The notes beneath the pieces were generated by a model that ran no database searches, was not told the origin of the DNA, and was given only the letters and a program-made list of their open reading frames with translations. Source: Pseudomonadota bacterium (GTDB taxonomy: Bacteria > Pseudomonadota > Alphaproteobacteria > Rhizobiales > Xanthobacteraceae). Taken from it: a stretch of 9,507 nt of DNA. A program made the translations under genes and the position numbers. The DNA is taken from positions 1-9,507 of the forward strand of contig JAKAMD010000110.1 of assembly GCA_021823875.1 (NCBI GenBank), written 5' to 3'. Of this stretch, positions 1-6,447 are shown one piece after another. How positions within the stretch are numbered: position 1 is the stretch's first letter; every line of letters begins with the position of its first letter.

Positions 1-618
1 CAGATAGCTCACCGTGTCGGTGAAGGGCGCCAGCGCGATGGCGTCGGAGCCGAGATACATTTCGCCCTGGCCGTAGCCGACGGCGAGCGGCGAGCCTTTG
101 CGCGCGCCGATCATCAGGTCGTCCTCGCCCGCGAACAGGAAAGCGAGCGCGAAAGCGCCGCGCAACTCTTTGAGAGCAGCGGCAACCGCATCGGCCGGGT
201 TCTTGCCGGCCTTCAACTGCTCGGTGACGAGATGCGCAACAACTTCGGTGTCGGTTTCGCTGCCGAACTTGCTACCGTTCTTCGAGAGCTTTTCACGCAG
301 TTCGCGGAAATTCTCGATGATGCCGTTATGAACCACCGCCACGCGGTCGGTGGCGTGCGGATGAGCATTGAGCTCAGTCGGCTTGCCGTGCGTGGCCCAG
401 CGGGTATGGCCGATACCGCTATGGCCTTCGAGCGGGTCCTTGACGAGCCGCGCTTCCAACGCGCGCAGCTTGCCTTCCGCCCGTCGCCGCACCAACCGGC
501 CATATTCGAGCGTGGCCACACCTGCCGAGTCATAGCCGCGATATTCGAGGCGCTTGAGCGCATCGACCAGTTCGCCGGCGACCGGCTCCTTACCCAAAAT
601 TCCGACGATGCCGCACAT
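1..618 (-). CDS. glmS: Glutamine--fructose-6-phosphate aminotransferase (isomerizing), N-terminal part
   Basis: GlmS makes glucosamine-6-phosphate from fructose-6-phosphate and glutamine in the cytoplasm, the first committed step toward UDP-GlcNAc. The visible 206 residues are the N-terminal class II glutaminase (Ntn) domain. They begin MCGIVGILGK, so Cys2 becomes the N-terminal nucleophile once Met is removed, which fixes the start at 618. Other family motifs seen are LEYRGYDSAG (24-33), HTRWATHG (71-78), NAHPH (84-88), VVHNGIIENF (95-104) and GSETDTEV (119-126). The two sugar-isomerase (SIS) domains, about two thirds of the usual ~610 residues, lie beyond the left edge. A GGAGG stands 12 bases before the start, a longer spacer than usual. 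The gene follows glmU on the same strand after 105 bases and is probably co-transcribed with it. The truncation is only the window boundary; no damage is seen. Confidence 0.97.
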   Translation of the reverse strand, partial: MCGIVGILGKEPVAGELVDALKRLEYRGYDSAGVATLEYGRLVRRRAEGKLRALEARLVKDPLEGHSGIGHTRWATHGKPTELNAHPHATDRVAVVHNGIIENFRELREKLSKNGSKFGSETDTEVVAHLVTEQLKAGKNPADAVAAALKELRGAFALAFLFAGEDDLMIGARKGSPLAVGYGQGEMYLGSDAIALAPFTDTVSYL

Positions 619-723
619 CCGCTTGGATGGCCTCCGCTTCTTTCACATTATTGTTTAACGCGCGCCGACAAGTTAACGGAAATCACAAGGCATTTCGCCG
701 TGTGTCAGAAACGGGCCCTGCTT

Positions 724-2088
724 TCAAGCGCGCTTTTTCGGCACTTTCTTGCCCAAGGCCTTGAGATCGCGCAAGCGTTTTGCCCAGCCTTCCTTAACCG
801 TCTGCTCCCCCCGCCCGATGGCCAGCGCATCCGCCGGTACTTCCTTGGTGATCACCGAGCCGGAGCCGACATAGGCACCGTCGCCAATTTTGACCGGAGC
901 CACCAGCGCCGAATTGGAGCCGATGAAGGCGCCTTTGCCGATATCGGTGCGGTGCTTGGCGATGCCGTCATAATTGCAAGTGATGGTGCCGGCCCCGACA
1001 TTGGCTCCGGCGCCCACCCGCGCGTCGCCGATATAGGCGAGATGATTGGCCTTGGCGCCGTCTTCGATTTCGGCCTCCTTCACTTCGACAAAGTTGCCGA
1101 TGTGCACATCTGCCCCAAGGTTCGCGCCCGGCCTGAGCCGGGCAAACGGACCGACGCGCGCGCCCTTGCCGACATGGGCGCCTTCCACATGCGAAAAGGC
1201 GCGGATGGTCGCGCCGTCATCGATGGTCACGCCCGGACCAAACACGACATTCGGTTCGATTATGACATCCTTGCCGAATTTGGTGTCGGTGCACAGGAAC
1301 ACCGTCTCCGGCGCAATCATGGTGACACCAGCCTCCATGGCTGCGGCGCGCAGCCGCTGCTGCAGCACGGCTTCGGCCTCGGCGAGCTGTCCCTTGGTGT
1401 TGATGCCCCGCACTTCATCCTCCGCGGTTTCGATGACGACCGCCTGCAAACCCTTGGCACGCGCGATAGCGACCGCGTCGGTGAGATAATATTCGCCTTT
1501 CGCATTGGTATTGCCGATGGCGTCGAGCAGTGCGAGCGCATATTCGCCCGCAAGCGCCATCAGGCCTGCATTGCACAGTGTGATCGCACGTTCCGCCGGG
1601 CTGGCATCGCGCTCTTCGCGAATGGCAACGAGGTCATGGCCTTCGGTCACCAGCCGCCCATAGCCGAACGGATTGGCGGCGCGAAAGCCCAGCACCGCCA
1701 CCGCCGCACCCCGCGCAAGCGCGTCGCGCAAGCGCGTCAGCGTCTCGGCAGTCACCAACGGCGTGTCGACAAACATGACCACGACATCGTCCATGCCGCG
1801 CGCAATGGCCGCGCGCGCCGCCAGCACCGCATGCGCGGTGCCCAGCCGTTCGCGCTGTTCGAACACCCGCGCGTGCGGCGCGATCTCGCCCGCCAGCGCC
1901 GCCACCGCACCATGATCGGGCCCCACCACGATGGCGGTCTCCCCGCATCCCGCCACTGCCGCCGCCGCCAACACGTGCGCCAGCAGCGGGCGTCCGCCGA
2001 GCGGTTGCAGCGCCTTCGGCAAGGTCGAACGCATGCGGCTGCCCTCGCCAGCGGCGAGCACGAGCGCAAGGCCTGAGCGTTGAGACAT
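724..2088 (-). CDS. glmU: Bifunctional UDP-GlcNAc pyrophosphorylase / glucosamine-1-phosphate acetyltransferase
   Basis: GlmU acetylates glucosamine-1-phosphate and then uridylylates it, giving UDP-GlcNAc for peptidoglycan and lipopolysaccharide. The protein is 454 residues, the usual family length (E. coli 456). The N-terminal nucleotidyltransferase domain (about 5-235) has the LAAGEGSRM loop (11-19), Lys25, Asp108 in the FVDTP segment, KGEYYLTD (197-204) and Asn230 in RGIN. Asp108 and Asn230 match the metal ligands known in the E. coli enzyme. The C-terminal left-handed beta helix (about 255-430) shows hexapeptide repeats and the acetyltransferase His349 in NHLAYIGD. The frame stays open another 261 codons upstream, but the protein family begins at MSQRSGLALVLAAG, with AGGA four bases before this ATG, so 2088 is the start. 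An in-frame GTG five codons upstream is a weaker alternative. It is the first gene of the glmU-glmS unit. Confidence 0.96.
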   Translation of the reverse strand: MSQRSGLALVLAAGEGSRMRSTLPKALQPLGGRPLLAHVLAAAAVAGCGETAIVVGPDHGAVAALAGEIAPHARVFEQRERLGTAHAVLAARAAIARGMDDVVVMFVDTPLVTAETLTRLRDALARGAAVAVLGFRAANPFGYGRLVTEGHDLVAIREERDASPAERAITLCNAGLMALAGEYALALLDAIGNTNAKGEYYLTDAVAIARAKGLQAVVIETAEDEVRGINTKGQLAEAEAVLQQRLRAAAMEAGVTMIAPETVFLCTDTKFGKDVIIEPNVVFGPGVTIDDGATIRAFSHVEGAHVGKGARVGPFARLRPGANLGADVHIGNFVEVKEAEIEDGAKANHLAYIGDARVGAGANVGAGTITCNYDGIAKHRTDIGKGAFIGSNSALVAPVKIGDGAYVGSGSVITKEVPADALAIGRGEQTVKEGWAKRLRDLKALGKKVPKKRA

Positions 2089-2091
2089 ACG

Positions 2092-2198
2092 ATCCTGGCT
2101 CACGATGATGATGAACTGGCCGCACCCATAGCCGAGACCAAGGCTGGGCAAAAGGCCGACGGGCGGCTTCCGCCGCGGTCCGACGGGAAAGCCAGGAT
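2092..2198 (-). repeat. 9-bp inverted repeat that includes the glmU ribosome-binding site
   Basis: ATCCTGGCT at 2092-2100 and AGCCAGGAT at 2190-2198 are perfect reverse complements, 89 bases apart. In the glmU mRNA the distal arm would come first. The proximal arm reads AGCCAGGAT and lies three bases before the start codon, so it contains the AGGA ribosome-binding site. A transcript starting upstream of 2198 could therefore pair its leader with the ribosome-binding site. The symmetry is seen directly. A regulatory role is inference, and a chance match is possible. Confidence 0.35.
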
Positions 2199-2237
2199 TG
2201 CCGGATTCTGTTAATATTTTCAAACGATTCGTCTCTC

Positions 2238-2244
2238 GGAGGAG
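2238..2244 (+). promoter_or_regulatory. Strong ribosome-binding site deciding the GTG start at 2249
   Basis: GGAGGAG lies immediately before GTG at 2249; counted from GGAGG the spacer is six bases. This marks the GTG as the start of the SPOR-like gene. The frame can be extended to a TTG at 2198, but that codon has no comparable site and its extension overlaps the AT-rich putative promoter patch. Confidence 0.8.
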
Positions 2245-2248
2245 CCCC

Positions 2249-3379
2249 GTGGCGTCCGAGCCCAGGCCGTCAAACACGGATGTGAAGTCAAACCGCGCGC
2301 GCGGCCACGCCCAACAGGCCCTCTTGCGGCTATCTGCCTGGGGTGGCGCCGCGGCCGTCGCCTTGATTGCTGTCGCTTTTGCCGCGCAAACCGAGACCGG
2401 TAACCGCCGCCTGCAAATGGCCCTTGTCGGCACCAGTGCGCCCGAAAGCGCTGCCAAGGCGGCGGCGGCCGAACGCCGGGCCGACCAGGCCCAGGCCGAA
2501 GTCCGGTCGCTCGCTGCCGAGGTACGCAAGCTCGCCGCCGATCGCGAGCGCCTCGACAACCGTTTGGCCGGCATCGAGCGCGATTTCGAAGACCTGACGG
2601 GTACGATCACGCGGCAGGGCGGACAAACCCACGCCGCTTCGCTCACGCCGGCTCTCCCGCTGAACCTGCCGGGCGGCCTGGCTGCGCTCGCGCCCTGGCC
2701 CGACTTAAAAGAGCCCACCAAAACCCCGCCGGCCACCCAAACGACCGCCACGGCACCGGCGACGGATCTGTCCGAGCCCCACCCGGTGCCGACGATCGCC
2801 GTGAAACGCCCGCAAAAAACGGAAGCGTCTCCGCCCGCCACGCCGAAGATGCCGGTATTCGCCAAGACCACGGCGGCACCTGTCGCAACCGAGGCGCCGC
2901 CTGCCCCTCAAGCCGAGCCGGAAAAGGTCGTCACCATCGCGGCTGCGCCCACCGTGGGCGAAAGGCCGAAGCTTGGCGCAGCGCCTGAAAGCATCACGGT
3001 CGCGTCGCTACCCTCCGCCAAAGCGCAGCCCGAGACCTCGGCCTTGGCTGACGTGCCCCTGCCGCCGGAGCGCGTCGCCGCGCTGCCACCCAAGCCGGCG
3101 CCCACTAAGCCAGTGTACGGAATCGACATTGGCGGCGCGTCTTCGAAAGCCGTATTGAAGGCGCGCTGGTCCGCGGTGAAGGCCAATTTCGGTCCACAGG
3201 TTGCGGAACTCCATCCGATCGTCGCGCATGACCGCCGCGCCGGCCATTTGCCATATCGACTGGTGATCGGGCCCCTACCGAGCAGCGCGGCGGCGGTGGC
3301 CTTATGCGCGCGGTTCGGTCTTACGCGCGGCCTCTGCCATTCGGCGCATTTTGCGGGCGAGCCGCTGGCGCAGCGCTGA
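2249..3379 (+). CDS. Membrane-anchored protein with coiled coil and SPOR-like C-terminal domain
   Basis: The 376-residue protein has a short basic cytoplasmic N-terminus, one hydrophobic segment (about 29-46), and an Ala/Arg/Glu-rich heptad-like stretch likely to form a coiled coil (about 64-117). A Pro/Ala/Thr-rich linker of some 165 residues (about 125-288) follows, then a compact C-terminal domain (about 289-366). That domain reads GIDIGGASSKAVLKARWSAV, then a YRLVIGPL segment (336-343), then a ...AALC... helix, the pattern of SPOR domains: beta strand, helix, R(V)xVGP strand, helix. SPOR domains bind glycan strands stripped of stem peptides, often at the division septum. The layout is that of a bitopic inner-membrane protein reaching across the periplasm. 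It is divergent from glmU, another cell-wall gene. The start is GTG 2249, with a strong ribosome-binding site. Domain assignment is by eye; binding to peptidoglycan is inferred from the family. Confidence 0.82.
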   Translation: MASEPRPSNTDVKSNRARGHAQQALLRLSAWGGAAAVALIAVAFAAQTETGNRRLQMALVGTSAPESAAKAAAAERRADQAQAEVRSLAAEVRKLAADRERLDNRLAGIERDFEDLTGTITRQGGQTHAASLTPALPLNLPGGLAALAPWPDLKEPTKTPPATQTTATAPATDLSEPHPVPTIAVKRPQKTEASPPATPKMPVFAKTTAAPVATEAPPAPQAEPEKVVTIAAAPTVGERPKLGAAPESITVASLPSAKAQPETSALADVPLPPERVAALPPKPAPTKPVYGIDIGGASSKAVLKARWSAVKANFGPQVAELHPIVAHDRRAGHLPYRLVIGPLPSSAAAVALCARFGLTRGLCHSAHFAGEPLAQR

Positions 3380-3401
3380 GCTTCGGCATAGCTTGCCCAT
3401 C

Positions 3402-3776
3402 ATGAAGCTGTTCCTGCCGAGTGCACGTGCGACCAATTGGCTGTTGATCGTCGGATTCTGCTCGCTCGGTTACGCGCTTTATATCCGCTACCTCGCACTC
3501 GAGCAGTCGTCGGTCGGGCTCGCCTGTGCCGCCGGCCTCAATACCTGGCTCTGTTTCAGCCGTGGCATCATCACCGCGCTGTTCCAGCACAATGCGTTCG
3601 GGTTGACCGCGCTGGTTGTCGCCGCGCTCAATTTGCTGCGACCATCGCTGGTGCTGTTCGGCGTGGCGCTTGCCGTGGCCTGCATGGGCCTTGTGTTCTA
3701 CAATCTTGGACTGGCATCGCTCGCCGTCGGCTTGCTCCTGCTCAGCCTGGCGCGTCGCGCACCCGGGTCAGAGTAA
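3402..3776 (+). CDS. Small multi-spanning membrane protein of unknown function
   Basis: The 124-residue product is strongly hydrophobic, with about four membrane segments (near 12-32, 60-78, 82-100 and 101-117) and a short basic C-terminus ending ARRAPGSE. Two cysteines in the second quarter (Cys42 and Cys51, ACAAGLNTWLC) might face the periplasm. I do not recognise the family. It starts 22 bases after the SPOR-like gene on the same strand, with no good ribosome-binding site before the ATG, so translation may be coupled to the gene upstream. The frame opens slightly earlier at TTG 3351, but the MKLFLPSARATNW start fits a membrane protein better. Its last 35 bases overlap the end of the convergent ndvC gene. 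The hydrophobic pattern and codon use support a real gene; the function is open. Confidence 0.75.
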   Translation: MKLFLPSARATNWLLIVGFCSLGYALYIRYLALEQSSVGLACAAGLNTWLCFSRGIITALFQHNAFGLTALVVAALNLLRPSLVLFGVALAVACMGLVFYNLGLASLAVGLLLLSLARRAPGSE

Positions 3777-5340
3777 TTGCAAAGCCGACCAGGGCTGCGC
3801 ACAGCCAGAGCGATTGCCAATTCGCCAGGCCCTCGTCGGGCACGATGTAGATCACCGACAACGCCAACAAGGCCGCCGCCCCCAGTTCGGCGGCACCGCC
3901 CCGGCCGTCGCCCGGTTTGCCCGCCAGGCTGAGCGTGAGCAGCGGGACGATCGCCGCGGTCAGCGGCGCGAAGGGAAAATCCTTGTAACGCGGGTCGAAC
4001 ACCAGCCCGAGCGCGACCAGGATGGCGAGCAGCAGCGTGGCGATCAGCACGACGCCGACCGCAATCGCCAGGGCATCGCGGACACGCCCATCCGCCGGCC
4101 CGATCAGGCGTGCCAGCCGCGGCAACACGGTGCCGCGCGTCGCAGCCCCACTCAACACCAGCGGGCTCAAGAATGTGACCGCCGTCAAAGCGAGCGAGCG
4201 CGTCCAGCCGGCCACGCCAAGGCTTTCCAGCGGCACATTCTCGATCGTCCAGCCGATCAGCACGCCGCCAGCGATGGCATTGGCCGTCACCGCCAGCCAA
4301 GCCGGTGCCCGCGGCGCCACGTCCTTTCGTCTGGCAACAAAGGCTGCGGCAAAGACCAGCACGGCAAAAACGATGCCCCCGGCCGCCTGCCACCGCCAAT
4401 ATGGATGGTTGGACACCGCCGCGCCCCAGGCGAACTTGCGCTCGCGCCCGTCGGTGAATAGCCCCCAATGGCCGCCGACCGTTCCTTCCAGCGCCCGTTT
4501 CCAGGGCGCGTCATAGGCCTCGATGATATTGGCGTTGAAGTGCTCCCGCTTGGCCAGGGCGACGACGTCCTGGATCACCCGCGCCTGATTGGCGGGCGAC
4601 GGCAGCGCACCCTCGCGCATACGTCCGGCGCTCGGCCAGCCCACCTCGCCGATCAGGATGTCCTTGCCTGGAAAGGCCGCGGCCATCTGCCGCCGGATGG
4701 CGCCAACATGCGCTGCCGCCTGATCGGCCGAGATCGGGAAATCCTCCCAATAAGGCAGGATATGGATGGTAATGAAATCGACAGCGGCCGCGACGTCGCG
4801 GTTGCGGAGCCAGAAATCCCACACGTCGGCATAGGTGACCGGCACCTTCACCCGCGCCTTGACCGTCCGGATGGTGCTGGCGAGATCGTTGGCTGACAGG
4901 TCTCCGCGCAGTAACACTTCGTTACCGACGATCACAGCGCGCACGGTGTCCGGATAACGGTTGGCGAGTTCGATCGCCGTCTCGACTTCTTTTTTGTTCG
5001 ATTCCGCATCCCGCGACAGCCAGAGCCCCAGCAGAACCCTCAAGCCATGCTTGGCCGCCAGCGCGGGTACCGCTTCCAGCCCTTGGTTAACGGCATAGAT
5101 GCGCACGCAATCGGTCAGCTTGGCCAATTGTCGCAGGTCCGCATCGATCTGAGCTGCGGGAATGTGGGTTTCTTTATCGAAGGGCGTTTGCGTACCCCGG
5201 TAAGGGGCGTAGGACAGGCAATAAAGTTTCTCGCCGGGCTTGAGCGGCGTCTGCGACATAACGACCGGCGCGCCCAGCCAGGCCCAGACGGCAGCAATCA
5301 CGATCGCCGCAGCAGCAAGGCAGGCGAGAGCTAGGCGCAT
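3742..5340 (-). CDS. ndvC: GH17-type beta-glucan transglucosylase with C-terminal membrane domain (NdvC type)
   Basis: The 532-residue protein has an N-terminal signal-anchor (about 4-24), a GH17-like domain (about 38-310) and a C-terminal membrane domain with some seven hydrophobic segments (about 318-525). The two GH17 catalytic glutamates are present: the acid/base in VGNEVL (Glu141) and the nucleophile in GEVGWPSAG (Glu232), which fits the family's (S/G)E.GWPS signature. HILPYWE (193-199) and EAYDAPWK (274-281) are also shared with the NdvB GH17 domain encoded nearby. GH17 enzymes of proteobacteria often transfer beta-1,3-glucan chains rather than hydrolyse them. In Bradyrhizobium japonicum, ndvC mutants make a ring lacking the usual beta-1,6 linkages, so a role in beta-1,6 branching is likely here. 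It is divergent from the ndvD-like and ndvB genes. The start has only a weak GGAA upstream. The symbol rests on domain layout and gene order, not an alignment. Confidence 0.85.
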   Translation of the reverse strand: MRLALACLAAAAIVIAAVWAWLGAPVVMSQTPLKPGEKLYCLSYAPYRGTQTPFDKETHIPAAQIDADLRQLAKLTDCVRIYAVNQGLEAVPALAAKHGLRVLLGLWLSRDAESNKKEVETAIELANRYPDTVRAVIVGNEVLLRGDLSANDLASTIRTVKARVKVPVTYADVWDFWLRNRDVAAAVDFITIHILPYWEDFPISADQAAAHVGAIRRQMAAAFPGKDILIGEVGWPSAGRMREGALPSPANQARVIQDVVALAKREHFNANIIEAYDAPWKRALEGTVGGHWGLFTDGRERKFAWGAAVSNHPYWRWQAAGGIVFAVLVFAAAFVARRKDVAPRAPAWLAVTANAIAGGVLIGWTIENVPLESLGVAGWTRSLALTAVTFLSPLVLSGAATRGTVLPRLARLIGPADGRVRDALAIAVGVVLIATLLLAILVALGLVFDPRYKDFPFAPLTAAIVPLLTLSLAGKPGDGRGGAAELGAAALLALSVIYIVPDEGLANWQSLWLCAALVGFAITLTRVRDAPG

Positions 5341-5650
5341 CGGCTGTTCCGGACGGCGGTTACGCGCGGCATTCGCCCGGCTTATAGGCCGCGTCCGTTC
5401 CTGCCAAGCGTATTGCGGTTACATCACCTTGAGGACACGGCACCAAGAGCCTGGACAAATCCATGGCCTTGGCGCCAAGCTTGACTGCCGGGGTTCGGCC
5501 TGCAGGGACTCCGGTTGATATTCGGGGGACTCGCTTCTAAAGCGATGGAGCCGGCACGGCCGGCGAAAGATGCCGCAATCGCGTCCAATTCCGGATGCAT
5601 GTCGAACCGGAAAAAGGACCTTCGCGGCTCCAGGTAATTCCGGCGGTGCT
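5341..5650. promoter_or_regulatory. 310-base divergent intergenic region between ndvC and the ndvD-like gene
   Basis: No convincing gene lies here; the downstream gene can be extended to ATG 5570, but that adds residues unlike a signal peptide. On the minus strand, CTATAA (5387-5382) preceded by CTTGGC (5408-5403) with a 15-base gap resembles the alphaproteobacterial CTTGAC/CTATAT promoter, two bases short in spacing; it would start ndvC about 40 bases before its ATG. On the plus strand, TTGATA (5515-5520) and TCTAAA (5536-5541) are a weaker pair. Symmetric elements are CTTGGCGCCAAG (5468-5479), TCGCTT-CTA-AAGCGA (5531-5545) and two GCCGGC copies (5550-5555, 5559-5564). All promoter calls are tentative. 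Confidence 0.35.
5468..5479. promoter_or_regulatory. Perfect 12-bp palindrome, candidate operator
   Basis: CTTGGCGCCAAG reads the same on both strands. It lies between the divergent ndvC and ndvD-like starts (128 and 171 bases away) and is flanked by two further six-base palindromes, CCATGG (5461-5466) and AAGCTT (5477-5482). The TTGGCG half-site recurs in the dyad upstream of ndvB (6199-6219). A binding site for a dimeric regulator is possible. The half-site also occurs inside genes of this GC-rich window, so chance is not excluded. Confidence 0.3.
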
Positions 5651-6172
5651 ATGCGGCTGAACGTTTTGTTGCGTCAATTCTGTGCCATCCTTTGCGTCGC
5701 AACCGTTGGTCTGGCGGGACTGCCCGCCCTGGCCCAGAGCGGACCGAGCAAACCCTCCGGGCCGGCGGCGACCACCAACGGTAAGGAAGCCGAGAAGCAG
5801 ATGAACCTGATCGCCGAGGCCGCCCGGGTCCTGACCGGGCCGGCCGGCAATCCGGAATGCGTCTGGCTCGGCCGCCGGGTAGTTGCGCTGCTATGGCGCG
5901 ATGACCTCGATACCGCCTTCCGCCATCTCGATCTTTACGACCGTTTCGGGTGCCCGAGCGCCCATGTCCAGGCCGCCTTCCGCTGCCTGATTCGCCAGGG
6001 CCATATCGATCCCAAGGCCGCCGATACGCTCAACGCCCGGGTCAACGCCTGCTGGCTTAACCCGGCGATGGCGCCGCAGCCGGTGGCGGCGAGCGGCGCC
6101 CCGACACCTGCGGCCCCCCCGCCGGCTGCACCGGCCTCCTCCGGGAAGGTGCAGGGTACCGCGCCACACTGA
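5651..6172 (+). CDS. ndvD: Small secreted protein, candidate NdvD-type beta-glucan synthesis accessory
   Basis: The 173-residue protein starts with a clear signal peptide or membrane anchor (1-29: basic MRLNVLLRQ, hydrophobic core, likely cleavage after ALA at about residue 29). A compact middle (about 45-138) follows, then a Pro/Ala-rich tail. The middle holds four cysteines (70, 101, 112, 134), charged helices (LGRRVVALLWRDDLDTAF, then HLDLYDRFG) and no enzyme motif I recognise. Four cysteines in an exported domain suggest two disulfides. In Bradyrhizobium japonicum the gene between ndvB and ndvC, named ndvD, encodes a protein with one membrane segment. It is needed for cyclic glucan formation in the cell but not for glucan synthesis by isolated membranes; position and layout match here. 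The reported NdvD is larger (about 26 kDa against about 18 kDa here), so the identity is provisional. ATG 5651 was chosen for the signal peptide; its ribosome-binding site is poor. Confidence 0.72.
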   Translation: MRLNVLLRQFCAILCVATVGLAGLPALAQSGPSKPSGPAATTNGKEAEKQMNLIAEAARVLTGPAGNPECVWLGRRVVALLWRDDLDTAFRHLDLYDRFGCPSAHVQAAFRCLIRQGHIDPKAADTLNARVNACWLNPAMAPQPVAASGAPTPAAPPPAAPASSGKVQGTAPH

Positions 6173-6358
6173 CTAGGCCGGCAATAGCAAATTTATTTTT
6201 GGCGTCATCCGCACGCCAAGGATTTGCCATGAGTGTCGCCTACTTGAAAGAACGCCTGATGCTGAGCATCTATCCGACATTGCGGATCAAGCTGCTTCGG
6301 CTGAGCCCAGGGGACGGGCTCGAGGATCCACCACCCAGCCCCATTTGGTTTTTAAGGA
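6173..6358 (+). promoter_or_regulatory. ndvB leader region with dyad and AT-rich tract
   Basis: These 186 bases separate the ndvD-like stop from the ndvB ATG. An AT-rich tract (about 6186-6200, AAATTTATTTTT) is followed by the dyad TTGGCGT-N7-ACGCCAA (6199-6219). The right arm runs into AAGGA (6218-6222), a good ribosome-binding site six bases before ATG 6229, which opens a small ORF. The ndvB ATG has AAGGA directly touching it (6354-6358) and an in-frame TAA at 6353-6355. No clear -35/-10 pair is seen, so ndvB may be read through from the upstream gene or have its own promoter in the AT-rich tract. Confidence 0.4.
6199..6219. repeat. 7-bp perfect dyad upstream of ndvB
   Basis: TTGGCGT (6199-6205) and ACGCCAA (6213-6219) are perfect reverse complements around a seven-base centre. 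It could act as DNA (operator sharing the TTGGCG half-site with 5468-5479) or as an RNA stem whose 3' arm touches the AAGGA site at 6218-6222. It is not a terminator, because the T-rich run precedes the stem on the plus strand and no T-run follows on the minus strand. Confidence 0.35.
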
Positions 6359-6447
6359 ATGCGTACCGTCGCTGCCGTGGTCGCCCTTGTGGCGTGCGTG
6401 CAAGCTGGGCTGTGGGCGCTCGCCCAGACCGACCTGAACGCCCCTGA
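6229..6447 (+). CDS. Possible small leader ORF overlapping the ndvB start
   Basis: ATG 6229 has a well-placed AAGGA six bases upstream and opens a 72-codon frame beginning MSVAYLKERLMLSIYPTLR. The frame runs 89 bases into ndvB in a different reading frame and ends at 6447. The part before ndvB has mostly G or C third positions, as in real genes of this window, but the part within ndvB is an arginine-rich shadow. I recognise no domain. It could be a translated leader that brings ribosomes to the ndvB ATG, whose own ribosome-binding site touches the start codon. It may equally be chance. Confidence that it is expressed is low. Confidence 0.25.
   Translation: MSVAYLKERLMLSIYPTLRIKLLRLSPGDGLEDPPPSPIWFLRNAYRRCRGRPCGVRASWAVGARPDRPERP

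Larger units (their letters stand above)
2089..2248. promoter_or_regulatory. Divergent intergenic region between glmU and the SPOR-like gene
   Basis: These 160 bases must hold the start signals for both glmU (minus) and the SPOR-like gene (plus). An AT-rich patch near 2205-2225 contains TAATAT (2212-2217), a possible -10 element for the plus-strand gene, but no convincing -35 box is seen at the right distance. A short GC hairpin, GGCGG-CTT-CCGCC, lies at 2162-2174. A longer-range inverted repeat is listed separately. No RNA gene or coding region is evident. Confidence 0.45.

Noticed and set aside
232..2076. 614-codon plus-strand open frame opposite glmU and glmS
   Set aside because: It is antisense to two unmistakable genes and crosses their boundary; low-complexity composition marks it as a shadow.
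2089..2871. 261-codon N-terminal extension of glmU
   Set aside because: It runs through the divergent promoter region and opposite the SPOR-like gene; GlmU proteins start at the MSQRSGLALVLAAG segment and the length from 2088 is normal.
3525..3555. Two cysteines in the small membrane protein as a VKOR/DsbB-like redox pair
   Set aside because: They are eight residues apart with no CXXC or second pair, so the resemblance to disulfide-forming membrane enzymes is not supported.
3616..4461. 281-codon plus-strand frame opposite ndvC
   Set aside because: Antisense shadow with Arg/Gln/His-rich composition; ndvC on the other strand has clear membrane segments.
5570..5650. Upstream ATG extending the ndvD-like protein by 27 residues
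   Set aside because: The added residues precede and would bury a good signal peptide and are Pro/Arg-rich. Kept only as a possibility because the reported NdvD is larger.
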